Counted from the first letter of the stretch, positions 15,683 to 26,037 are shown. The stretch: DNA of 64,000 bases from Symmachiella dynata (GCF_007747995.1 NZ_CP036276.1:3215001-3279000); one strand, 5' to 3'. Notes: a model not told the origin generated them from the sequence alone. Translations and numbers: made by a program.

Positions 15683-17356
15683 CTACTTGTCGTTACTTAA
15701 GCGACCGAAGCTCATCAGTGTGATGTCGTCGTTCTGCGGACGTCCATTCGCATGCCGCTTCACATCAGCGAGGATCATCTGTCCCAATTCCGCCGGATCA
15801 GCGGGCCCTTGGCAGACAAATTCTCGCAGGTGATCGAGTCCGTAAAGCGTGCTGTCGTGGTCCATCGCCTCGCTCACGCCGTCGGTATAGATCACCACGG
15901 TTTCTCCCGGCGCAATCGTCCGATTGGTGGCTGTGAATTGAAAATCTTCGAGCACACCGATGGGCACGCCGATGGCCTCTTCGGGGAATTCCTCGTAACT
16001 GCCATCAGTCTTGCGAATGATGGGAGACATGTGCCCGGCATTGACGACCTGCATTTTGTTGGTCTTTAAGTCAATGATTGTGAGCACAAACGTGACGAAT
16101 CGCCCTTCGCAGGCGCGGTTACACATGTGATTGTTGATGCGGTTTACGGCATCCACTCCGTCGGAGACAAACTGCATCGTGCTTTGCACCGCGCTGGAGA
16201 GACGCGACATCACCAACGATGCCGGCACGCCCTTGCCTGCGACATCGCCAAATGCCAAACAGATTTTGCGGTCACTGAGGCGAATCACGTCGAAGTAATC
16301 ACCGCCCACTGCTTGAGCCGCCTCGTAAGATGCATAGAACTGATAGCCGGGGATATCGGGCATCTGTTCGGGCAACAACGATTTTTGCACGTTGCGGGCG
16401 ATCGACATTTCGCCGTCTTGCTTTTCCTTCTCCATATGGGAAACCAGCAAACGCGCGTTGTCGTAGGAAAGCGCTGCTTGGCCGGCGACCGCCATCAGCA
16501 ATTCCAGGTCTTCGTTTTTGAATTGGTTGAAAGGGTTTTGCGTATCGATATTGATCACGCCCATCGGCTCACCATCCAACGCCAATAGCGGCACGCACAT
16601 CATTGAGCGAATCGTCAGGTTCGAAATCGATTCACTCGCCTCGAAACGCACATCGGTGGCCGCATCGGCGGAGAGAATCCCCGTCTTTTCGGCGAGAACT
16701 TTGTTCAAAATTGTGCGGCTAATCTTCACCGACTCGTCTTGTTCGTCCAGACGATGTTTGATTGCCTTGGGGATCATGTTGCCGCGGACGGGATCCTTGA
16801 GCATGACCACGCCCCGATCGGCGTGGGGGAAAACCGTGAACAACGTGTCGAGGATCTTCGGCAACAGCGAATCCAAGTCGACCGTGCCTGCCAAACTGCG
16901 GCTGATTTGCAGAATGGCATCCAGCTTGGCTTCGGGGCGTACCTCCAATTGCCCGAACAGACCTTTGGAGGTAATGGTCCCCATGATTGTTCCCGGATCA
17001 TCGTCGTCATCCCCTTCGCCGGTGATGTCCAGGTCGAATGCAGGGACCGGCTCGCCGGTACGTGGGGAGGCTGTGTCCTGGAACCGCAACAGGAGCGGAC
17101 CGAGTTTGATGCGGTCATCGTCGCAAAGGGCAACCGGTTCTAGTACGCGTTTGCCGTTGATGAGCGTACCGTTGCCGCTGCCCAAATCTTCAAGGAAAAA
17201 GGCGTCATCCCGTGGGACGATTCGCGCATGATGTCTCGAGACCATGTTGGAATCGAGTTGGATCGTGCAGTCGGGGTGCCGTCCGAGCGTGCATTCACCG
17301 TCGGACAGTTGATATTCGAGGGCTTCTCCACCCTTGAGCAAAACCAGGGACGCCAT
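15683..17356 (-). CDS. FHA-GAF-SpoIIE/RsbU-type PP2C serine phosphatase
   Basis: A 557-aa signalling protein without membrane segments; ATG 17356 ([15 protein letters not shown]) fits an FHA N-terminus. FHA: residues 1-92, with '[13 protein letters not shown]', 'VSRHHARI' and '[12 protein letters not shown]'. GAF: about 125-295 ('[27 protein letters not shown]', '[22 protein letters not shown]'). PP2C of the SpoIIE type: about 320-550, starting '[23 protein letters not shown]' with the metal ligands in '[10 protein letters not shown]', '[18 protein letters not shown]' and '[12 protein letters not shown]'. Such proteins dephosphorylate anti-sigma-factor antagonists or similar partners in partner-switching. 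The GAF domain may sense a ligand and the FHA domain docks to a phosphothreonine. No antagonist or kinase gene is adjacent. Confidence 0.92.
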   Translation of the reverse strand: MASLVLLKGGEALEYQLSDGECTLGRHPDCTIQLDSNMVSRHHARIVPRDDAFFLEDLGSGNGTLINGKRVLEPVALCDDDRIKLGPLLLRFQDTASPRTGEPVPAFDLDITGEGDDDDDPGTIMGTITSKGLFGQLEVRPEAKLDAILQISRSLAGTVDLDSLLPKILDTLFTVFPHADRGVVMLKDPVRGNMIPKAIKHRLDEQDESVKISRTILNKVLAEKTGILSADAATDVRFEASESISNLTIRSMMCVPLLALDGEPMGVINIDTQNPFNQFKNEDLELLMAVAGQAALSYDNARLLVSHMEKEKQDGEMSIARNVQKSLLPEQMPDIPGYQFYASYEAAQAVGGDYFDVIRLSDRKICLAFGDVAGKGVPASLVMSRLSSAVQSTMQFVSDGVDAVNRINNHMCNRACEGRFVTFVLTIIDLKTNKMQVVNAGHMSPIIRKTDGSYEEFPEEAIGVPIGVLEDFQFTATNRTIAPGETVVIYTDGVSEAMDHDSTLYGLDHLREFVCQGPADPAELGQMILADVKRHANGRPQNDDITLMSFGRLSNDK

Positions 17357-17620
17357 GGCGGATATGATCGTAATTGAGGAGGGCAAAACAGAAACGATGG
17401 AATCAAAGCCAGCGGGAACGACACAGAACGTAATTTTCTATAGAATTCCCGGCCAAGATCTCGGTTTTTCACGGGCCTCGGCGCAAGTCGCAACTGCCCT
17501 GCACCGAGGCTTCCCGATTCTAAGCTCCGGCGCAGCCGCATGCAACAGGCAGTTGACCGGCCCGTAAAAAGATCGCTGCATGCAAGCGGTTTCCGAATCC
17601 TCTTGAGAAGCAAACCAGCG

Positions 17621-18904
17621 TCAGCCGACGTTGAAAATGCTTTCGACGTTGCCCCGCAGGACCAATTGGCCCAATTCCACGGCGCGGGATTCGGACCAGC
17701 CGCGGCCGATGACGAAATCACTCGCCAAAGCGGAGGCCAAAATCCGGCGGTACATGGCGAACTTCGGCAACCCAAATTCCAACTTGTACATATCGCTGTA
17801 GTAGCCGATCTGTTTGGTCTTGGGGACCGCCTGCAGACGACTACGGCAATCGTGCTCGATGTAGACCGGAATGTTGGAGTACCACCAGTGTCCGTTGGTG
17901 ACGACATTGGGGAAGATCCAGCTGTAACTTACCAGTTCCTGGTTGCTGGTGTGGGCCAGCACCGAGACGGGAAAGGTCACTTGGGGAAAGGCATTGAACA
18001 GCGCGCGGTAATTGATCAACGACGTCCGTTTGTCGTACAAGTCTTGCCCCTGAAATACACCATCGGCATAAACGCCGCGGTTTACCCCGATCATCAAATC
18101 GAATGGCAATTTGAATTCCGCACATTTTTCCGCCAACGTCCAAAACACAAAGCAACTCAGCGATGCGGACTGGTCAGCTGGTAATTCATCGCCGGAGAGT
18201 AATGCGGCAATGGCTCCATCGGCGTCGGTGTTGGAGACCTGACGTGGTGAGAAATCGGGCGGCAATGAAATCGCACAGGCCCGCGCACCATTTTTCGTGA
18301 AGTGCTCAAAGAGTTTGCCAATCCCGTCGACGACACTTGCGGCATCGGAGATTTCGACTCCCGTTGCTTTTTGAAACCGTTCCCGCGTTTGCGGTTTGGC
18401 AAGATGAAACACCAAATCATCGGTCCGCAGGCAGGGGACGTAGCGGTGCGTATCGAAGCCTTCCAACGGATCGTCGAAATCGTTGGTGAGGAACACCTGC
18501 TCTAGGCCGCTTTTCTTGAGGACTTGGTCTTCCCAATCCGGTTCGGCCATTTTGGCAGCGGCGGTGTCGTAAAGAGCTTCCCAGTTATCGACCGTCACGT
18601 TTTCGTCTTGGAAGTCGAAAAAGGATTGGCACATCTCCACCAGCCAACTGTACTGCGCGGTGTTGTCCAACTCGGCAAGTTTTGGAACGAGCCGGGCGAC
18701 TTTTTCCTTGGGGGCCAGATTGGGCTCCTCGATACGGTCTTTAGGAAGACCGGCGGAGTGGGCCAATTCGGTGTAATAGTGATACCCCATGATGTCCGCG
18801 AGCGTCGTCGAGGCGGCGGCGTGGGGGTTGATGTGGGAATGGGGATCGATCAGTGGAATCGTTTCCAATTCCGCGGTCAGCCGTTGAATGAGTTCTTGAG
18901 ACAT
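17621..18904 (-). CDS. Uronate isomerase-like amidohydrolase (UxaC family)
   Basis: A 427-aa protein of the amidohydrolase/uronate isomerase superfamily; UxaC converts glucuronate or galacturonate to the ketose. Marks: 'IPLIDPHSHINPH' (His-x-His metal site near residue 22), 'LVEMCQSFFDFQDENV', 'VFLTNDFDDPL', 'FPVSVLAHTSNQELVSYSWIFPNVVTNGHWWYSN' and 'IGYYSDMYKLEFGLPKFAMYRRILASAL', the last two typical of UxaC. ATG 18904 was chosen; an in-frame GTG at 18925 is possible. The family is about 450-480 residues, so this is slightly short. With the mannonate dehydratase-like gene at 496-1611 it hints at hexuronate metabolism, but the two are 16 kb apart. It is separated from the upstream WD40 gene by a terminator. 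Confidence 0.8.
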   Translation of the reverse strand: MSQELIQRLTAELETIPLIDPHSHINPHAAASTTLADIMGYHYYTELAHSAGLPKDRIEEPNLAPKEKVARLVPKLAELDNTAQYSWLVEMCQSFFDFQDENVTVDNWEALYDTAAAKMAEPDWEDQVLKKSGLEQVFLTNDFDDPLEGFDTHRYVPCLRTDDLVFHLAKPQTRERFQKATGVEISDAASVVDGIGKLFEHFTKNGARACAISLPPDFSPRQVSNTDADGAIAALLSGDELPADQSASLSCFVFWTLAEKCAEFKLPFDLMIGVNRGVYADGVFQGQDLYDKRTSLINYRALFNAFPQVTFPVSVLAHTSNQELVSYSWIFPNVVTNGHWWYSNIPVYIEHDCRSRLQAVPKTKQIGYYSDMYKLEFGLPKFAMYRRILASALASDFVIGRGWSESRAVELGQLVLRGNVESIFNVG

Positions 18905-19022
18905 CGTCGAGGTCGTACTTTCCACAGGGGGCTATAAAAACAGTTTCCAATCTCGCGTGCGGTTGCGTCGGACACGCATGCAAGAATGTCGCCACATCGC
19001 ATCAGCGGGTTTTGAAACGTCT

Positions 19023-19071
19023 TAAAAAAACGAAACCGCCACACTGCGCGTCGGTGCAGTGTGGCGGTTTC
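19023..19071 (-). terminator. Strong intrinsic terminator of the WD40/cytochrome gene
   Basis: A perfect 16-bp stem, 19032-19047 with 19056-19071 (GAAACCGCCACACTGC and its exact complement), with an 8-base loop. On the minus strand it is followed by a run of seven T (seen as AAAAAAA at 19024-19030). It lies about 50 bases past the stop codon of the WD40 gene and isolates the downstream uronate isomerase-like gene. Confidence 0.93.
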
Positions 19072-19119
19072 AAGTTGTCGGTTCAAGGGAAACGCGAGTT
19101 GCCGTGGTGGCATATCTCG

Positions 19120-22083
19120 CTATTTTTTGGCCTGAGAATTGTCCGCAGGCGGTTTGGGGGGATCGAAATTGATGATCACCTTGCCGTCGGCACCATTCCA
19201 AATCCGCAGCACACCATCTTCACCCCCGGCAACGACAACAGTTTCGTCGGCGGTGGCGTCAGCGCTGTACATGTAGTCGGTCCCTCCGGAGAAACTGCGG
19301 AAGTTTTGACCGTTGTCCGTCTTGTGATAACGGACCGTTTTGTCGCCACCACTACTGACGATGTTGGATCCCAGCCCAATAAAGTGCAGCGACGTCACCT
19401 GTTTGGAATACCCACCGATCGTCCGTTTTTGTTCCCCGGATGTCACGTCCCAGACTTTGATGGCGTTATCGGCTCCTGCGCTGGCGAAGATTAATCCATC
19501 GGCACGCCAGGCGACGCCCAAGACGTGATGCGTATGCCCTTCGAATGATTTGAACGGCTTGCCGGATTCGACGTCAAAAATTTTGGCGAACTTGTCAGCC
19601 GCCCCGGAGAGCAGATAACGACCATCGCGTGAAAACTCGACGCCGAACACGGTGTCACTATGGGCATCGACGAATGTTTTCAGCGGTGTTTGCTTGGCGA
19701 CATCCCAGATCATCAACTCGCCACTCCGAGAGGGTTCGCCGCCACCGGTAGCAAGTTTTGAGCCATCGGAACTAAAGTCCAACGCCAGAATACGATCGGC
19801 GAAGGGGGATTGACTGACATTCAGCGGCTCATCAGCCGAGGCGCCGAGCCGTCCTACGATTTTCCAACTGGGATTGCGGTCCCAGACTTTGATTGTGTTA
19901 TCGGCTGAGGCCGAGAGGATGTCGCCGGTAGCGGTCAGAGCGACCGCAGTGACGGGGCCTTGATGTCCATGGAACGATTCCAGTGCGGTTCCGGATTCTG
20001 CATTCCATGTTTGCACTGTGTTGTTGTCACTGACGGTGATCAACGTTTTGTTGTCGGCAGAAAAGACAGCTCCGCGAACGCCTTTGACCAAAGCGGCTCC
20101 GGCTGCGGTCGCCTCGGCTAAGGTTTTCTCAGCCGCTTTATGCGCTACGTCCAAGTCAGCATGGGCAGCCTTGGCTTCTTCAAGTTTTTTAACGGCGCGT
20201 TGCGAAGCACGCTCCGCGGAGGCAAACGCCTTTTTGGCAGCGGCGTCTGCATCGACCACTTTTTTGGCAGCGGCTGCAGTATCTTTGGCAGCTTTGTCGG
20301 TTTTTTTCTGTTCGGCTTGTGCGGCTTTCAGCGCGGCCGTTGCATCGGCAATCGCTTTGTCGGCAGCCGCTTTATCTTCGGCGGTTTTCTTTGCTTCCTC
20401 AGCAGCTTTCACCGCCGCTTGGGCGTCGGCCACTTTCTTGTCGTTGGCGGCTTTGGCGTCGGCGGCTTTCTTGGCGGCGGCTTGGGCATCGGGGATTTTC
20501 TTGGCCGCTTCTTCTTGGGCCGTCTTCGCCTTGGTTTGAGCTTCGGCTGTTTTGGTCACTGTTTTCTCGCGAGCTTCAATCTCCTTTTTCGCTCCGGCAA
20601 GCAACGATTTGGCGATCGATTCGTCTGCGGTCCGTTGAGCAACGACCCGGGCGGAGCGGTATTCGCCTTTTAGTTCCGCAACCAATTTGGCATCGGCGGG
20701 ATTCCACAGTTTTGCCGAGTTGCCCCCGGTCGAGACAAATCGCCCGCCATCGGGCCGCACGGCAACTTCAGTGACTGGAGCGGCATGGGCCATTGATTGG
20801 AGCTGTTTTCCATCGGCCAGATTCCAAACCCGCACGGTTCCGTCGTCGCTACCGGAAAGGAGTTTCTCGCCGGCGGGAGTGATCAGCGCGACAGCGGTGA
20901 CCGGTTTCTCATGACCTTTGATCTCCTTTGCAGCTGCCGTGACAGCAGCGCTCGCATCGGCGGGAACTGGCCAGACGCGGATCATGTTGTCCGCATCGGC
21001 GGAGATGATCTGCGTGCCGTCCTTGTTGAGTGCGATGTCGTTCACGGCTGCGGGGGAAGTGACCTGCCCCGCTGCTGCGGCGTCGGCGACGTTCCAGAGG
21101 CGAATGGTTTTGTCTACAGATGACGCAATGACTTTGGAAGAGTCGGCAGAGAACAGTACGCTGGTGATGCGATCCCCTGCTCCGTTGAGAACAGCACCGG
21201 GCGAGCCATCGGCCAGGTTGAAGAGTTTGACTGATTTGTCGGCGGCGCCGGTGGCCAACCATTTTCCATCGGGGCTGACGGCAACCGCGTCGGGAGCTGC
21301 GGTTTCGATGTTTAGTTTCACCACGTCGCGGGGCCGTTGCCAAAGTTTGACCGTACGATATCCGCCCGAGGCCAGCAGGGTCCCGTCGTCATTGAACGCC
21401 AATGAGCGAACAAAATCGCGATGCGAAGCACCAGGTTGATACATCGGTTTGCCGTCGAACTGAATATCCAACAACGCGGGGTCGGTCAGTTCGGCGATTT
21501 GTTGTTGAGATGGCAGGTGATAAACGACGATTCGGTTTGCGCGTCCGCAAGCGGCGAATTGGCCGTCAGCGGATAGTGTGACGCTGTAAATCGGGTTCAA
21601 ACCCGAGGGAAGTGGCCGCCATTGGATTTCCTCCATCGTCCCACCTCCGCCGGCTTGGGCCCCTTCGGTAATCCACAACCGCAATAAACCCAGTTCCTCG
21701 GGCGTGAACACTTCGGCGCCGATGCTGTTGGGAAGAGGTGGCATGGCGGGTTTGCCGGTGCGTGCGATGACGTTGTACAGCAGACTTTTTTCAGGATCCT
21801 TGGCGACAACCGCGGGGCCTGCTTTTCCCCCTTTGAGAATGCTGGGCACGTCTTCTAAGCTGAGATCGTTTTCAGCATCAGCCAAGTTGTGGCAGGCGAT
21901 GCACTTCTCTTCGAGGATCGGAAGGATATCCTCGTCGAAGTCGACGGGCCGGTCGAGTTTGACCTCGGCCGGTTTGATCGTTTGCCCTTTCTCCGGCTTC
22001 TCGTCTTCGGCGAATACGAGCGAAGAAGAGAGAAACACAAATCCGCAGGCAATCAGCGTCGAACGACAAAACTGTTTTCGCAT
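19120..22083 (-). CDS. Secreted c-type cytochrome/WD40 propeller protein with internal coiled coil
   Basis: A 987-aa protein; ATG 22083 gives a signal peptide (MRKQFCRSTLIACGFVFLSS...FA). Residues about 45-135 are a planctomycete-type cytochrome domain with one heme motif, Cys61-Ile-Ala-Cys-His65, and a distal 'TGKPAMPPLPNS' Met region. WD40 repeats follow (about 150-480), an alanine/lysine-rich helical stretch of roughly 190 residues interrupts the propeller (about 485-675), and more WD40 repeats run to the end ('LITVSDNNTVQTWNAESG' through 'VVAGGEDGVLRIWNGADG'). Blades show the usual GH/WD-like 'GTVRVWNLADG' ends. It would sit in the periplasm. It follows the PPC gene by 99 bases on the same strand, so both are probably co-transcribed. 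Function unknown; electron transfer plus protein binding is plausible. Confidence 0.9.
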   Translation of the reverse strand: MRKQFCRSTLIACGFVFLSSSLVFAEDEKPEKGQTIKPAEVKLDRPVDFDEDILPILEEKCIACHNLADAENDLSLEDVPSILKGGKAGPAVVAKDPEKSLLYNVIARTGKPAMPPLPNSIGAEVFTPEELGLLRLWITEGAQAGGGGTMEEIQWRPLPSGLNPIYSVTLSADGQFAACGRANRIVVYHLPSQQQIAELTDPALLDIQFDGKPMYQPGASHRDFVRSLAFNDDGTLLASGGYRTVKLWQRPRDVVKLNIETAAPDAVAVSPDGKWLATGAADKSVKLFNLADGSPGAVLNGAGDRITSVLFSADSSKVIASSVDKTIRLWNVADAAAAGQVTSPAAVNDIALNKDGTQIISADADNMIRVWPVPADASAAVTAAAKEIKGHEKPVTAVALITPAGEKLLSGSDDGTVRVWNLADGKQLQSMAHAAPVTEVAVRPDGGRFVSTGGNSAKLWNPADAKLVAELKGEYRSARVVAQRTADESIAKSLLAGAKKEIEAREKTVTKTAEAQTKAKTAQEEAAKKIPDAQAAAKKAADAKAANDKKVADAQAAVKAAEEAKKTAEDKAAADKAIADATAALKAAQAEQKKTDKAAKDTAAAAKKVVDADAAAKKAFASAERASQRAVKKLEEAKAAHADLDVAHKAAEKTLAEATAAGAALVKGVRGAVFSADNKTLITVSDNNTVQTWNAESGTALESFHGHQGPVTAVALTATGDILSASADNTIKVWDRNPSWKIVGRLGASADEPLNVSQSPFADRILALDFSSDGSKLATGGGEPSRSGELMIWDVAKQTPLKTFVDAHSDTVFGVEFSRDGRYLLSGAADKFAKIFDVESGKPFKSFEGHTHHVLGVAWRADGLIFASAGADNAIKVWDVTSGEQKRTIGGYSKQVTSLHFIGLGSNIVSSGGDKTVRYHKTDNGQNFRSFSGGTDYMYSADATADETVVVAGGEDGVLRIWNGADGKVIINFDPPKPPADNSQAKK

Positions 22084-22182
22084 CGAATGCACTCCACATT
22101 TTCTGTGCAAGGTTGGGCCGAGAGAATCGTCCCAGTCATTCACAATGTATTATTGAATCCACTCCCCGGTGTTTGCCAGGGA

Positions 22183-25100
22183 TCATTTGCTGACGGTCAG
22201 TTCCAGTGGGCTGTCGACGAACGAGTCGCCGTCGAAAATCACACTGGCTCGAATAACGATATTGGCAAGTTTGCCTTCCGTGGTGTCGGCCGTCGTTTTG
22301 ATCACGAACTCCCCGTCGTTCTTGTCTGCTGGAATGGTCACTGACGGGGCTGTCAGTCCGGTCACGCCGGGCGGTAACGTGAGGCTCAATGTCACCGGGC
22401 CGGTGAACCCGTTTTTACGGGCGATGGTGACTGGGATTTTCACCTCGCCTCCCCGTTTGACAGCACCCTTGTTTGGAGCGGGAGCTTTAATCGTCAGCGG
22501 AGCCGGCTTGACGGTCACAGTGATCGAATTCGAAGGGGTAAACACGTTGAGCTTGGCCGCTTTTGCTGTTTTGACTGCGGCGGCGGCAGCAGCTTCGGCC
22601 GCCTTTTTGACCGCTTCGGCTGTCTTGGCTGTGGCAGCTGCTTCGGCGGCGGCGCGATCGGCGTTGTTTTTGACGGCTTGCGCTTGGGTGAAGGCGTCGC
22701 TGGCGGCCGTCGCTTTTTGATCGGCGGTGGCTCGGTCGGCTTCGGCTTTCGCAAGTGCGGCTTGTGCTTCGGCCAATTTCTTAGCGGCAGCCTCTTGAGC
22801 GGCTGCATCGGATTCCGACTTGTCGGCGTTCGCCTTTTCGGCGGCGGCCGCTTCGACGGCTTGTTTGGCGGCCACGATGGCGACATCAGCGGCAACCAAT
22901 GCTTCCCCCGCTTTGGTTGCGGCGGCTTGTGCTTCGGTAGCCTGTTTGTCAGCTGCGGCTTTCTCTTCACCCGTTTTTTTGACTAAAGCTGCGGCCTCAG
23001 TGGCTGCTTTGATGGCGGCTTGTTTTTCCTCTTCAGTCCGTTTGACCGCATCGGGATTGCGGCTGTAGGAGATCTGGCCCTGACCACGCAAGTGCAAGGT
23101 ATATTTCCCCGGGGCCACATTGTCCTTCACAAACACCCGCAGAAGTTGCTCAGCTTTGCCCTTCTCGATCGCTTTTTTATCGACGTCGACGTTTTTGGGC
23201 ATCCCTTCAAACGTTAAATCGACTTTGTTGTCAAACCCGGTCCGTTTTGCCAGTTTGACGGGAATCAATAGCTGCGCACCTTGGCTGACCGTGGCATCGG
23301 TGATGTCGGTGTTGATTTCAAACGGTGCCGATTCCTTCAAGACGGCCAGCGTGGTGTTCCGGGCGACGCGTGCGGCGGCGGTTAACGTTTGGTTTCCGCT
23401 CCACACAATCGTCCCACCGCGAGCAACGCGGGCAATTTGTTGGGCTTTGGCGTCGAGATTTTGCTTGGCCGTTGTCCAGGCGGTTTCGGCGGCGGCCATT
23501 TGTTTTTTCGTTTCAGCCAAGGCGGCCGTCGCTTTTTGTGCTTTCTCGTTCGCTTGAGCGACGGCTTGTTCGGCGGCGGTTTTCGCGGCAGTTTCTTTCG
23601 CGGCGACAGCGGCAGCATCCGTGGCGGCTTTCATGGCGACAGCATAGGCTTCGGTCGCTTTTTTGTGTGCTTCACTACCGGCGGTCAGGGCCGTTTGGGC
23701 GGCAGCCTTTTCGGCAACGGCTTTGTTCTTTGCTGTGATCGCGGTTTCAAATGCGGCTGTCGCGGCGACCTGCGCATCGGCGGCCAATTTGGCGGCGACG
23801 GCGGCATCGATGATCCGCTTGTCCGCGGCGGCCTCAGCGGCTGCATCTTTGGCCTGTTGTGCGGCTAATTTATCCACGACCGCTTGGGAAGACATTTTCA
23901 CAGTCTCGGCGGCTTGCCGGTCAGCCGTGGCTTTGGCGACGGCCGCATCAACGAATGTCTTTGAGGTCGCTTCGACGGCAGCGGTGGTTGCAGCGAGGGC
24001 TTGTTGTGCTGTTGCCACCTTCGCAGCAGCCGTATCGAGTGCCGTTTTCGAAGCGGCGGCCGCATCAGCGGTTTGTTTGGCGAGGGCGTCGGCGGCTTTA
24101 CTCTTTTTGAGTTGTTCGGCGAGCGTTTTTTGTACTGTGGTTAAAGCAGCGGTCGCAGCGTCTGCCGTTTGCTGCGTTGCTGGAAGCGAATTGGCCAACT
24201 TATCGAGCGCCGTCCGTGCATCCCGTTCCGCTTTCAATGCAGCAGGATCATCCTTGCGAACTTTGCCGACGATTTGAATCGGTCCCATCCATTCCGGGGC
24301 ATCTTCAGTCGATGTGAACATCAACCGCGTCGAGTTCTGCCCCGGTCCGATCGTGGCAACGGGACAGGTGACACCCGCCGGCAATCCGGCAACGGTGACT
24401 TCGATCGTGCCGTTAAAACCATCCTGACGAAAGGCCAGGACTTCCAGTTCGGTGTGGTCCCCTTTTCGCAATGCCAAATCCCAAGTTGCCGGCAGTCCGG
24501 CGGCATTGGCGGCTAAAACTGGGGGACGCGGCAACGCGACCAAACGAAAATCGGGATCTTCGTTGCGGACTTCAATGCGATAGACGAACCGCGGATTGCC
24601 ACGGCTTTCGAAGTAACGGTCGCGGACCTGAATGCGATAGATCCCATCGGCCGGAGCCACAAAGCGGAAGGCGGGATCGTCGGTGCGGGTGTCAAACCCT
24701 TGCGCGCCCAGGTTCGTTCCGACGTCATCCTGCGCGGTCAGCCGCTTGACGGTTTCTTTGCCATCCTTGCCGATGGTGACCTGCTCGATAATCAACATCG
24801 GATCCACCGTGGAACCGATGCGTTGTCCGAAGACTTCGATCCAATAGACCGCTTTGGCTTTGGCCTCGAACTGATAGTAGTCCACGTCGTTGCGGGCTTG
24901 AAACTGCCCTGCTGCCTCACCGGGGACGGTGATTTTTGTGGCCTGTGCCGCTTCGTTGTTTGGCTCGGCTTCGAGTTGTGCGGCTGTGCGTGCGAAATGA
25001 ATCAATACCGGGTTCGTCGGGCCTTGCGGTGTGTCAAGACGGTAGCTGAAACCATCGACGGAAGCTTCATAAGGTTGCAGATAGGTCCCTGGTTGCAGCT

Positions 25101-26037
25101 CAGTGGGATCGGCTGGGACCGGGATTTTGACAGCCAGTTTCTCCAGCTCACTGCCGTTTACGATCATTCCCGAAGGTTGTCCGCCGGGCAAGTTTTGGCC
25201 GTACAGCGTAAACTCGCCGGTCGTATTCGGGACGCCCGCGGGGGGCAACACGAACTCGATGTGTGGACCCGCATGCACGAGCAAACGATAAATGTAGTCG
25301 TTGTTTCCCTGATACAAGAAATCATAGGCACGGAGCAGATATTCGCCATCGGCGGGGATCGTATAATCGATCAGCGGGTCCCCGCGCATTTCATTGCGGC
25401 TAAAAGCGACGCGGCGGCCGTTGGGGTCGTAGAGTTCCAACGTTGCATCCATACGAGAATCGATCCGCTTAGCGCGGCATTCGATGATGAGCCGTTGTCC
25501 CTTGGTGGCGGGGAATTTGAAAAAGTCGATGTCGCCGGCGGCATTGCTGCGGGCATTGACGACGGCGCCTTGCTCGATGGCTGTGGCGGTTTCGGGCGTA
25601 TTGTTGGCTTCGGCTTCTTGAACTTCGCTGTGGGTGCCCACCACAAACGTCCGGGGATTACTCATGCCGAACAGACCGGACGAGCGGACGTCGTAAACTC
25701 CCGGCGGAACTTTTTCGTCGATGCGAATCTGAAATTGATTGGCGACAGGAACTTCGCGACCATTGACGACCTTGGTCTTTTGTTCAGCTGTGATTCCGGG
25801 ATGCGAGAAGTACAACCTGCTGACTTCGTCTCCGTCGGCGGAGTTGGTGATCGTGAGATCGACTTTCGCGCCGGCTTGTCCGCCGGGGGGAAAGATGGCA
25901 TACATCCGGTTTTGCGGCAATTGCGCGTGTGACGTATTGGTCAGCATGACCAACGTGCAGCCCGCCAATAACAGTGACGCGAAGCGAGGCGATCGAAATC
26001 GCGGCGAAACCAGGAGGAGGCTACGATTATTTCGCAT
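22183..26037 (-). CDS. Giant secreted PPC-domain protein with two alanine-rich coiled coils
   Basis: A 1284-aa protein starting at ATG 26037 with an extended signal sequence ('SLLLAGCTLVMLTNTSHAQ'). An N-terminal domain ('AIFPPGGQAGAKVDLTIT') leads into two PPC-like beta-sandwiches: one with 'EAEANNTPETATAIEQG...DIDFFKFPATKGQRL' and one with 'EAEPNNEAAQATKITVPG...DVDYYQFEAKA', then 'YRIQVRDRYFESRGNPRFVYRIEV'. A helical Ala/Lys-rich block of about 260 residues splits the following Ig-like region. Ig-like segments return ('FDNKVDLTFEGMPKNVDV'), a second Ala-rich block of about 150 residues follows, and the protein ends in another Ig-like domain ('NGFTGPVTLSLTLPPGVTG'). The helical blocks sit where neighbouring beta domains would be expected to run on. 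Probably a periplasmic or surface scaffold partner of the two cytochrome-like neighbours. Confidence 0.88.
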   Translation of the reverse strand: MRNNRSLLLVSPRFRSPRFASLLLAGCTLVMLTNTSHAQLPQNRMYAIFPPGGQAGAKVDLTITNSADGDEVSRLYFSHPGITAEQKTKVVNGREVPVANQFQIRIDEKVPPGVYDVRSSGLFGMSNPRTFVVGTHSEVQEAEANNTPETATAIEQGAVVNARSNAAGDIDFFKFPATKGQRLIIECRAKRIDSRMDATLELYDPNGRRVAFSRNEMRGDPLIDYTIPADGEYLLRAYDFLYQGNNDYIYRLLVHAGPHIEFVLPPAGVPNTTGEFTLYGQNLPGGQPSGMIVNGSELEKLAVKIPVPADPTELQPGTYLQPYEASVDGFSYRLDTPQGPTNPVLIHFARTAAQLEAEPNNEAAQATKITVPGEAAGQFQARNDVDYYQFEAKAKAVYWIEVFGQRIGSTVDPMLIIEQVTIGKDGKETVKRLTAQDDVGTNLGAQGFDTRTDDPAFRFVAPADGIYRIQVRDRYFESRGNPRFVYRIEVRNEDPDFRLVALPRPPVLAANAAGLPATWDLALRKGDHTELEVLAFRQDGFNGTIEVTVAGLPAGVTCPVATIGPGQNSTRLMFTSTEDAPEWMGPIQIVGKVRKDDPAALKAERDARTALDKLANSLPATQQTADAATAALTTVQKTLAEQLKKSKAADALAKQTADAAAASKTALDTAAAKVATAQQALAATTAAVEATSKTFVDAAVAKATADRQAAETVKMSSQAVVDKLAAQQAKDAAAEAAADKRIIDAAVAAKLAADAQVAATAAFETAITAKNKAVAEKAAAQTALTAGSEAHKKATEAYAVAMKAATDAAAVAAKETAAKTAAEQAVAQANEKAQKATAALAETKKQMAAAETAWTTAKQNLDAKAQQIARVARGGTIVWSGNQTLTAAARVARNTTLAVLKESAPFEINTDITDATVSQGAQLLIPVKLAKRTGFDNKVDLTFEGMPKNVDVDKKAIEKGKAEQLLRVFVKDNVAPGKYTLHLRGQGQISYSRNPDAVKRTEEEKQAAIKAATEAAALVKKTGEEKAAADKQATEAQAAATKAGEALVAADVAIVAAKQAVEAAAAEKANADKSESDAAAQEAAAKKLAEAQAALAKAEADRATADQKATAASDAFTQAQAVKNNADRAAAEAAATAKTAEAVKKAAEAAAAAAVKTAKAAKLNVFTPSNSITVTVKPAPLTIKAPAPNKGAVKRGGEVKIPVTIARKNGFTGPVTLSLTLPPGVTGLTAPSVTIPADKNDGEFVIKTTADTTEGKLANIVIRASVIFDGDSFVDSPLELTVSK

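Noticed and set aside
17462-17520. Stem GCCTCGG/CCGAGGC downstream of the uronate isomerase-like gene as a terminator.
   Set aside because: On the minus strand the hairpin is followed by A-rich, not T-rich, sequence, and the loop is long.
24700-25932. A 410-codon open frame on the plus strand opposite the PPC protein gene.
   Set aside because: It is antisense to a strongly protein-like coding region with signal peptide and PPC domains; high GC third positions open such frames. The same applies to plus-strand frames at 20018-20673, 22678-24277 and 15752-17231.
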